This document shows, piece by piece, positions 20,822-28,136 of a stretch of DNA of 64,000 nucleotides (positions are counted from its first letter, which is position 1; each line of letters begins with the position of its first letter). The DNA lies in assembly GCF_000331245.1 (NCBI RefSeq), contig NZ_ANFZ01000002.1:196001-260000 (forward strand), in the 5' to 3' direction. This DNA comes from Blastomonas sp. AAP53 (GTDB lineage: Bacteria; Pseudomonadota; Alphaproteobacteria; Sphingomonadales; Sphingomonadaceae). The translations under genes were made by a program, and so were the position numbers. The notes under the pieces are model-generated. The model ran no database searches. It saw only the letters and a list, made by a program, of their open reading frames with translations, and was not told the origin of the DNA.

Positions 20822-20849
20822 CCGCATATAAAGAATTCTTTATATGCGG
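20822..20849. promoter_or_regulatory. Perfect 28-bp palindrome, operator of the met operon
   Basis: Positions 20822-20849 read the same on both strands, centred between 20835 and 20836, with AATT at the core and the half-site CCGCATATAAAGAA. It ends 4 nt before the start codon of the regulator, so a bound protein would cover the leader or promoter. Position and symmetry fit autoregulation by the ArsR-type homodimer. Confidence 0.8.
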
Positions 20850-21078
20850 TCAATCCCGCATGTGAGGCGGGTTTGAGGTGGGTTCGAGACCCACTGGACG
20901 TAAAGGCGTGTCACCGATTTGGGCTTATCCCAACCAAAGTGATTGCAAAGCCAAAAATTGGGCGCTAGATGCCGCCGTCCGACAGTGGGGGCTTGGCTGA
21001 AGCTTGTCGGCACATTTGTGACGTGTTTAACTCCTTTTGGGCTGACATCAGCCATTTAGACAAGGACGGAAGTTCAAG

Positions 21079-21399
21079 ATGAAGACCATTTTTTCGATCG
21101 CATCGGTTGCCGCTCTCTCGCTGGCCCTGGCTGCTTGCGGCGCAGAAAAGACCGAAGAAGCTGCCACTGCAGAAGCAACCGCTGAAGAAGCTGCTGAAGC
21201 TGGCATGGAAGCTGCTGAAGCCGCTGGCGACGCCGCTGCTGAAGCAACCGAAGCTGCTGGTGAAGCCACCGAAGCTGCTGCTGAAGGCGCTGTGAACGCT
21301 GCTGAAGGCGCTGCTGACGAAGCTGCTGCCGCTGCTGGCGAAGCCAAGGCTGCTGCAACCGACGCGGCTGCCGCTGCTGGCGAAGCTGCCAAGAAGTAA
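21079..21399 (+). CDS. Ala/Glu-rich small lipoprotein
   Basis: The 106-residue protein has a lipoprotein signal (Leu-Ala-Ala-Cys, Cys20). The remaining 85 residues are nearly all Ala, Glu, Gly and Thr in a loose 4-11 residue repeat, built from repeated GCTGCTGAAGC-type codons. It should be a long acidic helix on the inner leaflet of the outer membrane or in the periplasm. AAGGAC lies about 14 nt before the ATG. The next gene starts in its stop codon. Confidence 0.75.
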   Translation: MKTIFSIASVAALSLALAACGAEKTEEAATAEATAEEAAEAGMEAAEAAGDAAAEATEAAGEATEAAAEGAVNAAEGAADEAAAAAGEAKAAATDAAAAAGEAAKK

Positions 21400-21638
21400 T
21401 GCCTCGCTTCTTCGGAAGCATAGGCAAGACATGGGCCGTCAGCGTTTGCGCGCTGGCGGCCTTGTCGTGTGGGCCTGCGGAAAATGATCCCGGGCCCGGC
21501 GGCGTGACCGTGGGCGAGGCCCGCGCGCTCGATGAAGCCGCCGAGATGCTCGATGAGCGCCAGGCCAATCCGGCCCAGGCGACCGCGCCCGAACAGACCG
21601 GTGCGCAGCCCTTGGCAGACGTTCCCGAAGCGGAATGA
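21399..21638 (+). CDS. Small lipoprotein, unknown
   Basis: The 79-residue product has a signal peptide with a Leu-Ser-Cys lipobox (Cys24) and an acidic, Pro/Gln-rich tail. The ATG overlaps the TAA of the previous lipoprotein gene by one base, so the two are translated together. It is a plausible partner of the Ala/Glu-rich protein. No family recognised. Confidence 0.6.
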   Translation: MPRFFGSIGKTWAVSVCALAALSCGPAENDPGPGGVTVGEARALDEAAEMLDERQANPAQATAPEQTGAQPLADVPEAE

Positions 21639-21706
21639 CGCCTGCCTGACAGCATACACCGGAAAAGCGTTTTCCCCTTTTCCGCGCGATGCTTTATCAC
21701 CCCGGC

Positions 21707-22519
21707 ATGACCGACAGTGCCGACACCGCTCCTGCGTCGATGACCTATGCGCGCTACCTCGCGCTCGATTCGCTGCTGGACTGCCAGAATCCCGTTTCGT
21801 CCGAAGATGACGAGATGCTGTTCATCATCATCCATCAGACCAAGGAGCTGTGGCTCAAGCAGATCATCCGTGAACTGCGGCTCGCCAACGCGCAGGTTGC
21901 CAGCGGTGGGCTGATCCCGGCTTACAAGGCGCTGGCGCGGGTCAGCCGTGTGCAGGCAGTGATGACGCTGAGCTGGGACATTCTCTCGACGATGACACCA
22001 AGCGATTATACCCGCTTTCGTAGCGTGCTGGGGCCAAGCTCCGGCTTTCAGTCGGATCAGTTCCGCACGGTGGAATATCTGCTGGGGCTGAAGGATGGCG
22101 CGTTCCTGAAGTTCCAGGACGACCGGCCCGATGCGCGCGCCGCCATGGAGCAGGCGCTGGCCGCCCCCAGCCTGTGGGACAATGCCATCGCCGCTCTGGC
22201 GCGCGCAGGCTTTGCCATCCCGTCTGCGCTGCTCACGCGCGATTTCAGCCAGCCCCATACCCCCGATGCCGCCGTCGAGGATGCGTTTGTCGAGGTGTAT
22301 CGCGACCCCGAACGGTATTGGGATCTGTACCAGCTCGCCGAAAAGCTGGTCGATCTGGACGATGCGATGGCTGCGTGGCGGCACAAGCATGTGCTGACGG
22401 TGGAGCGGATCATCGGCATGAAGCGCGGCACCGGCGGCACCGCGGGCGCAGCCTATCTGCACACGACGCTGACCAAACGCGCGTTTCCCGAATTGTGGTC
22501 GCTCAGGACGCGGCTATAG
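21707..22519 (+). CDS. kynA: Tryptophan 2,3-dioxygenase
   Basis: The 270-residue haem enzyme opens the indole ring of tryptophan to N-formylkynurenine. Visible motifs are Glu-Met-Leu-Phe-Ile-Ile-Ile-His-Gln-Thr-Lys-Glu-Leu-Trp (catalytic His), Phe-Arg-x-Val-Leu-Gly-x-Ser-Ser-Gly-Phe-Gln-Ser, and near the C-terminus His-Lys-His with Met-Lys-Arg-Gly-Thr-Gly-Gly-Thr (haem and substrate site). ATG 21707 is taken; an ATG 18 nt upstream is possible. No kynB or kynU gene is adjacent, so the rest of the pathway lies elsewhere. Confidence 0.95.
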   Translation: MTDSADTAPASMTYARYLALDSLLDCQNPVSSEDDEMLFIIIHQTKELWLKQIIRELRLANAQVASGGLIPAYKALARVSRVQAVMTLSWDILSTMTPSDYTRFRSVLGPSSGFQSDQFRTVEYLLGLKDGAFLKFQDDRPDARAAMEQALAAPSLWDNAIAALARAGFAIPSALLTRDFSQPHTPDAAVEDAFVEVYRDPERYWDLYQLAEKLVDLDDAMAAWRHKHVLTVERIIGMKRGTGGTAGAAYLHTTLTKRAFPELWSLRTRL

Positions 22520-22529
22520 GGTGGAGCCC

Positions 22530-23438
22530 ATGACCACCGCTCCGCTTCCCGATACCGAAACGCGCGGCCTGCTGGCGATCCTGCCGGCAGCTGCGCGGCC
22601 CTATGCGCTGCTGGCGCGGCTCGACAGGCCGATCGGCTGGTGGTTGCTGTACTGGCCGTGCACCTTTGCGCTGGCGCTGTCGGGCGGACTGGTGTCGCAT
22701 TGGCCGCTGCTGTTGTGGATGCTGCTGGGGTCGATCGCCATGCGCGGCGCGGGCTGCGTCTATAATGACATCGTCGATCGCGACCTCGATGCCCAGGTGG
22801 CCAGAACCCGCAATCGCCCGCTGGCGAGTGGCGCGGTGCGTCTGAAGGCTGCATGGGCATGGCTGATCGGGCTGTGCCTGATCGGGCTGGTGGTGCTTGT
22901 GCAGCTGAACCTGCCCGCAGCGCTGATCGCCATCGCCTCGCTGGCGCTGGTTGCCGCCTATCCGTTCATGAAGCGCATCACCTGGTGGCCACAGGTGTGG
23001 CTGGGGCTGGTGTTCAGTTGGGGCGCGCTGGTCGCCTGGGCCGCGATAGCGGGCAGCGTGCCGTTGGCAGGGCTGCTGCTTTATGGCGGCTGCATCACCT
23101 GGGTGATCGGCTATGACACCATCTATGCGTTGCAGGATGTGGAGGATGACGCGCTGGTGGGTATCCGGTCGAGCGCGCGCGCGCTGGGCGGGGCTGTGCG
23201 TGGCGGCGTGGCTTTGTGCTATGCGCTGACCATCGCGGCCTGGGGCAGCGCGATCTGGCTGGTCCGGCCCGATTGGGTCGCACTCGCAGCCTTGCTGCCG
23301 GTCGCCGTGCACCTGGCCTGGCAGGTGATCGCGCTGCGGCCCGATGACCTGCACGATCCGCTCGCCAAGTTCCGCAGCAACCGCAACGCCGGGTTCCTGG
23401 CCTTTGCTGCCTTTGCCGTGGTCGGGCTGGCGGCGTAA
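22530..23438 (+). CDS. ubiA: 4-hydroxybenzoate polyprenyltransferase
   Basis: The 302-residue inner-membrane prenyltransferase attaches the isoprenoid tail in ubiquinone synthesis. Both Asp-rich motifs are intact: Asn-Asp-Ile-Val-Asp-Arg-Asp-Leu-Asp (about residue 78) and Tyr-Asp-Thr-Ile-Tyr-Ala-Leu-Gln-Asp-Val-Glu-Asp-Asp (about 198), with eight to nine hydrophobic helices. A GTG 9 nt upstream is possible. It starts 10 nt after kynA and may share its message. Confidence 0.94.
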   Translation: MTTAPLPDTETRGLLAILPAAARPYALLARLDRPIGWWLLYWPCTFALALSGGLVSHWPLLLWMLLGSIAMRGAGCVYNDIVDRDLDAQVARTRNRPLASGAVRLKAAWAWLIGLCLIGLVVLVQLNLPAALIAIASLALVAAYPFMKRITWWPQVWLGLVFSWGALVAWAAIAGSVPLAGLLLYGGCITWVIGYDTIYALQDVEDDALVGIRSSARALGGAVRGGVALCYALTIAAWGSAIWLVRPDWVALAALLPVAVHLAWQVIALRPDDLHDPLAKFRSNRNAGFLAFAAFAVVGLAA

Positions 23439-23494
23439 CGCGATGACCCGCGAGGTAATGGCCTTGCCTACCCCGCCGCGCTAGCATCGGCGGC

Positions 23495-24304
23495 ATGAAG
23501 CAGGACAGCCGAACTTCCGAACCCGCCGGACAGCAACTGCGGCAGTGGCGCGAGCGCCGCCGTCTCAGCCAGCTGCAGCTTGCGCTGGAGGTGGAGATGT
23601 CCACCCGGCATCTCAGTTTCGTCGAAACCGGTCGCGCTCAGCCCAGTCGTGACATGATCATCCGGCTGGCCGATCATCTCGACATTCCGCTGCGTGCGCG
23701 CAACCAGATCCTCCTCGCTGCGGGCCTCGCACCCGAGTTCGAGGAAACAGGCCTCACCGCGCCTGAAATGGCCGAAGCGCTGGCGGCGGTCGAGCATCTG
23801 CTCAAGGCGCACGAACCGTTCCCGGCTCTGGCGGTTGACCGGCACTGGAACATGGTGGCGGCCAATGGCGCGCTGGCGCTGCTGATCGAACAGATCGCGC
23901 CGCATCTGCTGGTCCCGCCCGTCAACGTGCTGCGGCTGGCGCTGCATCCCGATGGGCTGGCTCCGCAGATCGTGAACTATGAAGTATGGCGCAGCTATAT
24001 CCTCCACCGGCTCGACCGCGATATCGAGATGACCGCCGATGCCGGGCTGGCCGCGCTGCGCGATGAGCTGGCCGCCTATCCCGGCTCTGCCAACGACAAC
24101 GCGCCTGCGGGCCGGCCACCGATCGCACTGCCGCTGACGATCGACACGGTCGCCGGGCGGCTATCGTTCATGACCACGGTGACGATCTTTGGAACCCCGC
24201 GCGATATCACCCTGTCCGAACTGGCGCTTGAGACGTTCTTCCCTGCAGACGCGCACACCATGCAGGTGCTGCGGTCGCTCGACGGGGGTGAAGCACTGCG
24301 ATGA
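23495..24304 (+). CDS. XRE regulator with MmyB-like ligand domain
   Basis: The 269-residue protein has an N-terminal Cro/C1-type helix-turn-helix (about residues 10-75: Arg-Arg-Leu-Ser-Gln-Leu-Gln-Leu...Ser-Arg-Asp-Met-Ile). A larger domain with Trp-Asn-Met-Val-Ala-Ala-Asn-Gly-Ala-Leu follows, typical of MmyB-like regulators that bind fatty acid or other small ligands. Targets unknown. A hairpin follows the stop. Confidence 0.85.
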   Translation: MKQDSRTSEPAGQQLRQWRERRRLSQLQLALEVEMSTRHLSFVETGRAQPSRDMIIRLADHLDIPLRARNQILLAAGLAPEFEETGLTAPEMAEALAAVEHLLKAHEPFPALAVDRHWNMVAANGALALLIEQIAPHLLVPPVNVLRLALHPDGLAPQIVNYEVWRSYILHRLDRDIEMTADAGLAALRDELAAYPGSANDNAPAGRPPIALPLTIDTVAGRLSFMTTVTIFGTPRDITLSELALETFFPADAHTMQVLRSLDGGEALR

Positions 24305-24312
24305 GGGGGAAT

Positions 24313-24352
24313 GGCAGGGCGGCGCGAGACCTGTGAAGCGGGCCGCCCTGCC
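24313..24352 (+). terminator. Hairpin after the XRE regulator gene
   Basis: A perfect 11-bp stem, GGCAGGGCGGC with GCCGCCCTGCC (24313-24323 and 24342-24352), encloses an 18-nt loop, starting 9 nt past the stop codon. There is no T-run, so it may act as a Rho-dependent end, an RNA stabiliser, or an operator for the regulator. Confidence 0.45.
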
Positions 24353-24401
24353 GGAAGTGTAGATGAATGCTCGCACTCTTAGCATGGGCTGTGCCATGCA
24401 C

Positions 24402-24427
24402 GGAATTACCAGATTTTACATAGCGTT
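24402..24427 (+). promoter_or_regulatory. Possible EcfG-type promoter (weak)
   Basis: GGAAT (24402-24406), 17 nt, CGTT (24424-24427) differs from the EcfG consensus GGAAC-N16/17-CGTT at one base. It lies about 140 nt before the small 81-aa gene. The distance and the mismatch make it tentative. Confidence 0.3.
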
Positions 24428-24568
24428 CGATGGTTAACGAAGTCTTGCGCGGCAACGAAATGTCAAGATTTCCGACACCGCAAGCATGGTTATCAAAATC
24501 CTAAATTTCCGCCGGTTTGTGCCGTTCTTGGCTGTATCCTCATCACGATAGACCAAGGAGACACAGCG

Positions 24569-24814
24569 ATGATCGGTATTTTGGCGCAGAAGGGATTGAG
24601 CCTGTTCGGGCGCGCTGCGCCGCAGCCAGTGCCAGGCCGTGATCGGTTGCTGGACCTGCTCGATACTCTGGTGGACGAATGCGACCGCGAGGCGCTGGAT
24701 ATTGACGACGATGGCCTGATGCCAGATCGCTATGCCTCGCTCGCGCGCGAGGCTGCCAGGGGCCTGTACCGCATCGAGCCCGAACGGATCGCCGAACGGT
24801 TGATGCGCCATTGA
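24569..24814 (+). CDS. Small conserved-looking protein, unknown
   Basis: The 81-residue product begins with a short hydrophobic stretch and is otherwise acidic and helical (Asp-Arg-Leu-Leu-Asp-Leu-Leu-Asp...Arg-Glu-Ala...). It has no Cys and no signal peptide. AAGGAGA, 9 nt before ATG, is a strong ribosome binding site, which is the main reason to accept it as real. No family recognised. Confidence 0.65.
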   Translation: MIGILAQKGLSLFGRAAPQPVPGRDRLLDLLDTLVDECDREALDIDDDGLMPDRYASLAREAARGLYRIEPERIAERLMRH

Positions 24815-24891
24815 GGCAGCGGTCCGCCCGCAGCGGGCAACTGGCGTTTTCGCGCTTGGCAGGCAGAGCCGGATGGGCAATGACATAGCGC

Positions 24892-25719
24892 ATGGCTGAT
24901 CCTGCTCCGCTTCCCAAAGACACCCATATCCAGACTGTAGACCCGCGTACGGGCGAACCTCTGGCGCAAGCCACGCCTGCAGCGACGATCATCGTCTTTC
25001 GCGATGCGGCAGATGGCGGCGTGCCCGAACTGCTGATGGTCGAACGATCGTCCAAGATGGTGTTTGCAGGGGGTGCGGTGGTGTTTCCGGGCGGCCGGGT
25101 CGATCCTGACGACCACCGGCTCGCGGCCAGCCTGCAGCATGGGCTCGATCCCGATGATGCAGCGGCCAGGATCGCATCGATTCGCGAAACGATCGAGGAG
25201 ACGGGGCTGGGAATAGGCTTTGCCGTTGCGCCCGAGGGCGAGGCGCTGGCCGCAGCGCGCGCCGCGATGCATGCAGGCGCGGTGTTTTCCGATCTGTGCC
25301 GCGATGCGGGCTGGCAGTTCGACCTGTCGGCCCTGACGCCGTTTACCCGGTGGCGTCCGCCGTTCAACGAAAGCCGCATCTTCGACACCCGCTTCTATCT
25401 CGCGCGCTGCGGGGCGCATGACCATATCGTCGAGGTCGATGCGACCGAGAACCGCCATCTGTTCTGGGCCACGGCACAGCAGGCCTTGACCATGGCCGAT
25501 GACGGCAAGGTCAAGCTCATCTTCCCCACGCGGCGCAACATGGAACGGCTCGCGCTGTTCGGCAGCCATACCGAAGCGGTGGCTCATGCTGTGCGATTTT
25601 CTGCACGGATGATCATGCCGTTTATTGAGGAACGCGACGGCGCTCCTCATCTGTGCATTCCCGATGACCTGGGCTATCCGGTGACGAGCGAGCCGCTGGG
25701 AACCTCCATGCGGGGGTGA
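24892..25719 (+). CDS. NUDIX hydrolase
   Basis: The 275-residue protein has a phosphate-hydrolase Nudix box: Phe-Pro-Gly-Gly-Arg-Val-Asp followed by Arg-Glu-Thr-Ile-Glu-Glu-Thr-Gly, with the metal-binding Glu residues intact but a longer spacer than usual. The large C-terminal part matches the NUDT7/NUDT19-like group that acts on CoA or nucleotide diphosphates. Substrate is inferred from the group only. Confidence 0.88.
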   Translation: MADPAPLPKDTHIQTVDPRTGEPLAQATPAATIIVFRDAADGGVPELLMVERSSKMVFAGGAVVFPGGRVDPDDHRLAASLQHGLDPDDAAARIASIRETIEETGLGIGFAVAPEGEALAAARAAMHAGAVFSDLCRDAGWQFDLSALTPFTRWRPPFNESRIFDTRFYLARCGAHDHIVEVDATENRHLFWATAQQALTMADDGKVKLIFPTRRNMERLALFGSHTEAVAHAVRFSARMIMPFIEERDGAPHLCIPDDLGYPVTSEPLGTSMRG

Positions 25720-25743
25720 CCGGGCAAAAAGCTGTGTCCTGGC

Positions 25744-25768
25744 GGAACCTCGAAGGGCCCGCTTCGTA
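25744..25768 (+). promoter_or_regulatory. EcfG-type promoter before the DUF1328 gene
   Basis: GGAAC (25744-25748), 16-nt spacer, CGTA (25765-25768), 28 nt before the ATG. It matches GGAAC-N16/17-CGTT at all but the last base. The same spacer and -10 recur before dps and on the entericidin side. Confidence 0.6.
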
Positions 25769-25796
25769 ATCCGTTCATCCCAACCGGAGATGAACC

Positions 25797-25964
25797 ATGT
25801 TGCATTATGCCCTTATCTTTTTCATCGTCGCCATCGTGGCTGGCGTGCTGGGCTTTGGCGGTATCGCCGGAGCGTCTGCCGGGATCGCCAAGATCCTGTT
25901 CTTCCTTTTCCTGCTGTTCCTCGTCGCCAGCCTGGTGATGCATCTGGTGCGCGGCCGAGCGTAA
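25797..25964 (+). CDS. DUF1328 small membrane protein
   Basis: The 55-residue protein is two hydrophobic helices linked by [16 protein letters not shown], the exact pattern of the DUF1328/YtjA family. Members are small inner-membrane proteins often induced by stress. GGAGA stands before ATG 25797, an EcfG-type promoter lies upstream and a terminator directly after. Confidence 0.9.
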   Translation: MLHYALIFFIVAIVAGVLGFGGIAGASAGIAKILFFLFLLFLVASLVMHLVRGRA

Positions 25965-25988
25965 TTGCCCTGTCCCTGCCGTGATACA

Positions 25989-26019
25989 AAAAAGGCCCGG
26001 ATCGCTCCGGGCCTTTTTC
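25989..26019. terminator. Bidirectional intrinsic terminator
   Basis: A stem AAAGGCCCGG/CCGGGCCTTT with a 6-nt loop (about 25991-26014) has A-run and T-run on either side, so it ends both the DUF1328 gene from the left and the entericidin gene from the right. Confidence 0.9.
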
Positions 26020-26053
26020 TTTGGTGCTACAGCGCCAGTATCTGGATCTGAAA

Positions 26054-26191
26054 TCAGTCGATGGCGCGTTCGGCAGCCTTGCCAACCGATTCGACGTCCC
26101 GGCCTGCACCCTTGACCGTATTACAGGCCGAAAGCAGCGAAGCGACCAGGCTGGCGGCGACGACAAGGCGTAGTGATGCGCTGCGGTTCAT
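26054..26191 (-). CDS. Entericidin A/B-type lipoprotein
   Basis: The 45-residue peptide has a signal peptide with a Leu-Ser-Ala-Cys lipobox (Cys22) followed by Asn-Thr-Val-Lys-Gly-Ala-Gly-Arg-Asp-Val-Glu-Ser-Val-Gly, the entericidin core. Entericidins are tiny cell-envelope lipoproteins linked to stationary phase and stress. AAGGAAAT stands about 5 nt before the ATG. A divergent promoter lies between it and ecfG. Confidence 0.88.
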   Translation of the reverse strand: MNRSASLRLVVAASLVASLLSACNTVKGAGRDVESVGKAAERAID

Positions 26192-26250
26192 GAGGATTTC
26201 CTTTTTCCACAATATGTTATTCTTCTAATTCGGGGCATGGCCCGGCTATC

Positions 26251-26275
26251 TACGCTACGCGCGAGGATGAGTTGC
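26251..26275 (-). promoter_or_regulatory. EcfG-like promoter before the entericidin gene
   Basis: Read on the minus strand: GCAAC (26275-26271), 16-nt spacer, CGTA (26254-26251). One mismatch in the -35 (GCAAC for GGAAC). It faces away from the ecfG promoter, with 14 nt between the two -35 boxes. Confidence 0.45.
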
Positions 26276-26289
26276 AGAAACAATCATCG

Positions 26290-26314
26290 GGAACCATCCC
26301 GTCAGCAGGGGGTT
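26290..26314 (+). promoter_or_regulatory. EcfG-type promoter before ecfG
   Basis: GGAAC (26290-26294), 16-nt spacer, GGTT (26311-26314), 107 nt before the start codon. A sigma factor reading its own promoter gives positive feedback, as known for other EcfG proteins. Confidence 0.6.
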
Positions 26315-26420
26315 GTTGGAGCATGGTCCTTGTGCGCGCCCTCCGGTGAGGGATGGACGCGCGGGCCAGCTAGCGGACCAATCCATGCTGCTTTGGGGGC
26401 AGCTCAAGAGAGGCGAATTT

Positions 26421-27083
26421 ATGACGAGCAACCACAACCAGTCGACCGAAGGTAAAGCGACCGAGGCCAACACGGAAGAGGTGATCGTGCCGCTGGACGA
26501 TGCGACCTTCAAGCAGCGCCTTGCCGCCACCATTCCGCACCTGCGCGCCTTTGCCTACAGCCTTTGCGGCAAGATGGACGTGGCCGACGATCTGGTTCAG
26601 GATACGATGCTCAAGGCCTGGGCCGCGCGTGCGCGCTTCCGTCCCGATACGTCGATGCGAGCCTGGACGTTCGTGATCCTGCGTAATTGCTACATTTCGC
26701 AGATGCGCCGCAACAAGTTTACCGCACCTTATGATGAAGGCGTGGCCGAGCGGACCTTGACCGCCAACAGCGATCAGCAAGCCCCCTTGCATCTCGAAGA
26801 TGTACGCATGGCGCTGATGCAGCTGGGCGCAGACCAGCGTGAAGCGATCATCCTCGTCGGTGCAGGCGGCTTTTCCTACGAGGAAGCTGCAGAAATCTGT
26901 GATTGTGCCGTCGGCACGATGAAGAGCCGAGTCTCGCGCGCCCGTACGGCGCTGGCCGCAATGCTGGATGGCGATTCGCCCATCGGCACGCGTCGTCAGC
27001 GCAATTCGGCGGACGAGGCGATGAGCGACATCCTGGGCACGCTCGACAAATTGAGCCAGGGCGTCACCGCTCTGGCCGCATAA
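26421..27083 (+). CDS. ecfG: EcfG family general stress response sigma factor
   Basis: The 220-residue protein has sigma region 2 (about residues 35-105; Ile-Pro-His-Leu-Arg-Ala-Phe-Ala-Tyr-Ser-Leu-Cys-Gly, Asp-Asp-Leu-Val-Gln-Asp, Arg-Ala-Trp-Thr-Phe-Val-Ile-Leu-Arg-Asn) and region 4 (about 130-190; Gly-Phe-Ser-Tyr-Glu-Glu-Ala-Ala-Glu-Ile...Gly-Thr-Met-Lys-Ser-Arg-Val). These match the EcfG group, which drives the alphaproteobacterial general stress response and is held by NepR until PhyR is phosphorylated. ATG 26421 follows an AGAGAGG site; the open frame upstream is shadow. Start and end are well supported. Confidence 0.92.
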   Translation: MTSNHNQSTEGKATEANTEEVIVPLDDATFKQRLAATIPHLRAFAYSLCGKMDVADDLVQDTMLKAWAARARFRPDTSMRAWTFVILRNCYISQMRRNKFTAPYDEGVAERTLTANSDQQAPLHLEDVRMALMQLGADQREAIILVGAGGFSYEEAAEICDCAVGTMKSRVSRARTALAAMLDGDSPIGTRRQRNSADEAMSDILGTLDKLSQGVTALAA

Positions 27084-27103
27084 GATCAACGCTTCCGGCA
27101 CAA

Positions 27104-27121
27104 GGCCGGACAACGCCGGCC
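27104..27121. other. Small hairpin between ecfG and nepR
   Basis: GGCCGG, 6-nt loop, CCGGCC, in the 126-nt gap. It could damp read-through from ecfG to nepR. It is short, so weight is low. Confidence 0.35.
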
Positions 27122-27209
27122 CTTCCAGGCTCAGGCGGAGATGTTCAACCCGGGGCGCGTGGAGGCGCTCAGCAGATGACAGCGGCATGCTCAGGCAGCC
27201 GAAGGGAAC

Positions 27210-27422
27210 ATGAAAAAAGTGCGTAATGCCAGTTCCCTGGATCGTCTGGAGGCGAGTGCGATGCGTACTTCGTGTTTTGATCCCATGCTGGTGCGGCAGG
27301 CCCGCATCGGCCACAGCCTGCGCCAGGTCTATGACGGCGTGACCGAAAGCCCGCTGCCCGATCAGTTCGAGGATCTGCTCAGCCAGTTGGACAAGATCGG
27401 CGAGCCCGGCTGCCAGAACTGA
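27210..27422 (+). CDS. nepR: NepR-type anti-sigma factor
   Basis: The 70-residue protein ends in the NepR core: Ile-Gly-His-Ser-Leu-Arg-Gln-Val-Tyr-Asp-Gly-Val, then Pro-Leu-Pro-Asp-Gln-Phe-Glu-Asp-Leu-Leu-Ser-Gln-Leu-Asp. NepR holds EcfG inactive and is itself captured by phosphorylated PhyR. AAGGGA precedes ATG 27210. It lies 126 nt behind ecfG, the reverse of the common nepR-ecfG order. It may be the only NepR or a second copy. Confidence 0.85.
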   Translation: MKKVRNASSLDRLEASAMRTSCFDPMLVRQARIGHSLRQVYDGVTESPLPDQFEDLLSQLDKIGEPGCQN

Positions 27423-27448
27423 GCCTGTCACTCCACGACATTGCATTG

Positions 27449-27481
27449 CCCGTCGGGACCTCATGGTTCCGGCGGGTTTTT
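27449..27481 (+). terminator. Intrinsic terminator after nepR
   Basis: A 12-bp stem (27449-27460 with 27465-27476, two G-U pairs) around a TCAT tetraloop is followed by five T. It is a strong factor-independent terminator for the ecfG-nepR unit. Confidence 0.92.
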
Positions 27482-27509
27482 GTTGTGCGCTGCGGCCAGA
27501 CAGCAAACA

Positions 27510-27546
27510 AAAAAGGGCCGCGATCCATGAAGATCGCGGCCCTTTG
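27510..27546 (-). terminator. Intrinsic terminator of dps
   Basis: An 11-bp GGGCCGCGATC/GATCGCGGCCC stem (27515-27525, 27532-27542), extended by A-T pairs, is followed on the minus strand by a T-run. It ends the dps message; in the other direction it also stops read-through from nepR. Confidence 0.9.
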
Positions 27547-27566
27547 GGTCGGTGTTTCGGTACTGA

Positions 27567-28067
27567 TCAGCTGATCAGCGCACGCAGCATCCAGGCGTTT
27601 TCTTCGTGCTTGCCGATGCGCGCGGTCAGCAGATCGGCGGTGAAGACGTCGTCGGCTTCCTCGGCGACCTCGACAAAGTCGCGCATGCGCTTGGCGATGG
27701 CTTCGTTGTCGCTGATCAGGCCCTTGATCATGGCATCAGCCTGACGCGGGGTTTCGCTCGAATCGACCACCGAAAGCTTGGTATAGTCTCCGAACGATGC
27801 CGGAGCGATCTCGCCCAGCGCGCGGATGCGCTCTGCGATGACATCGGCAGCGGCGTGCAGGTCTTCATACTGCTCTTCGGTCAGCTTGTGGACGCTGTAG
27901 AACGACGGGCCGACGATGTTCCAGTGGACGCCCAGCGTCTTGAGATAGAGCGAGTATGTATCGGCCAGGCCGTGCTGAAGCGCCTTGGCGACTTCCTTGC
28001 GGTCACCCGCTTCAATGCCGGTGTTGACGGTATCGCTCTTGGTCTTGGATTTGGCTGCAGTTGCCAT
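27567..28067 (-). CDS. dps: Dps-like DNA-protecting ferritin
   Basis: The 166-residue protein forms, by family, dodecamers that store iron, detoxify peroxide and coat DNA. The ferroxidase segment His-Trp-Asn-Ile-Val-Gly-Pro-Ser-Phe-Tyr-Ser-Val-His...Asp-Leu-His-Ala-Ala-Ala-Asp-Val-Ile-Ala-Glu is intact, after a short Lys-rich tail that may bind DNA. Of two in-frame ATGs (28073, 28067) the second is taken because AGGAGG lies 8 nt before it and only 2 nt before the first. An EcfG-like promoter is upstream. Confidence 0.95.
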   Translation of the reverse strand: MATAAKSKTKSDTVNTGIEAGDRKEVAKALQHGLADTYSLYLKTLGVHWNIVGPSFYSVHKLTEEQYEDLHAAADVIAERIRALGEIAPASFGDYTKLSVVDSSETPRQADAMIKGLISDNEAIAKRMRDFVEVAEEADDVFTADLLTARIGKHEENAWMLRALIS

Positions 28068-28136
28068 GTTCATGTCCTCCTGTTTGGGTACGGGAAAAGG
28101 GAGCCGTCCGAGAAACGAAAGGCTTACGTTGAACTC

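Noticed and set aside
21160-21395. Short tandem repeats that at first look like a CRISPR or satellite array
   Set aside because: They are Ala/Glu codon repeats inside a lipoprotein frame, without spacers of constant length.
24363-24437. 24-codon frame after the XRE gene
   Set aside because: No ribosome binding site and no recognisable composition; it overlaps the possible promoter.
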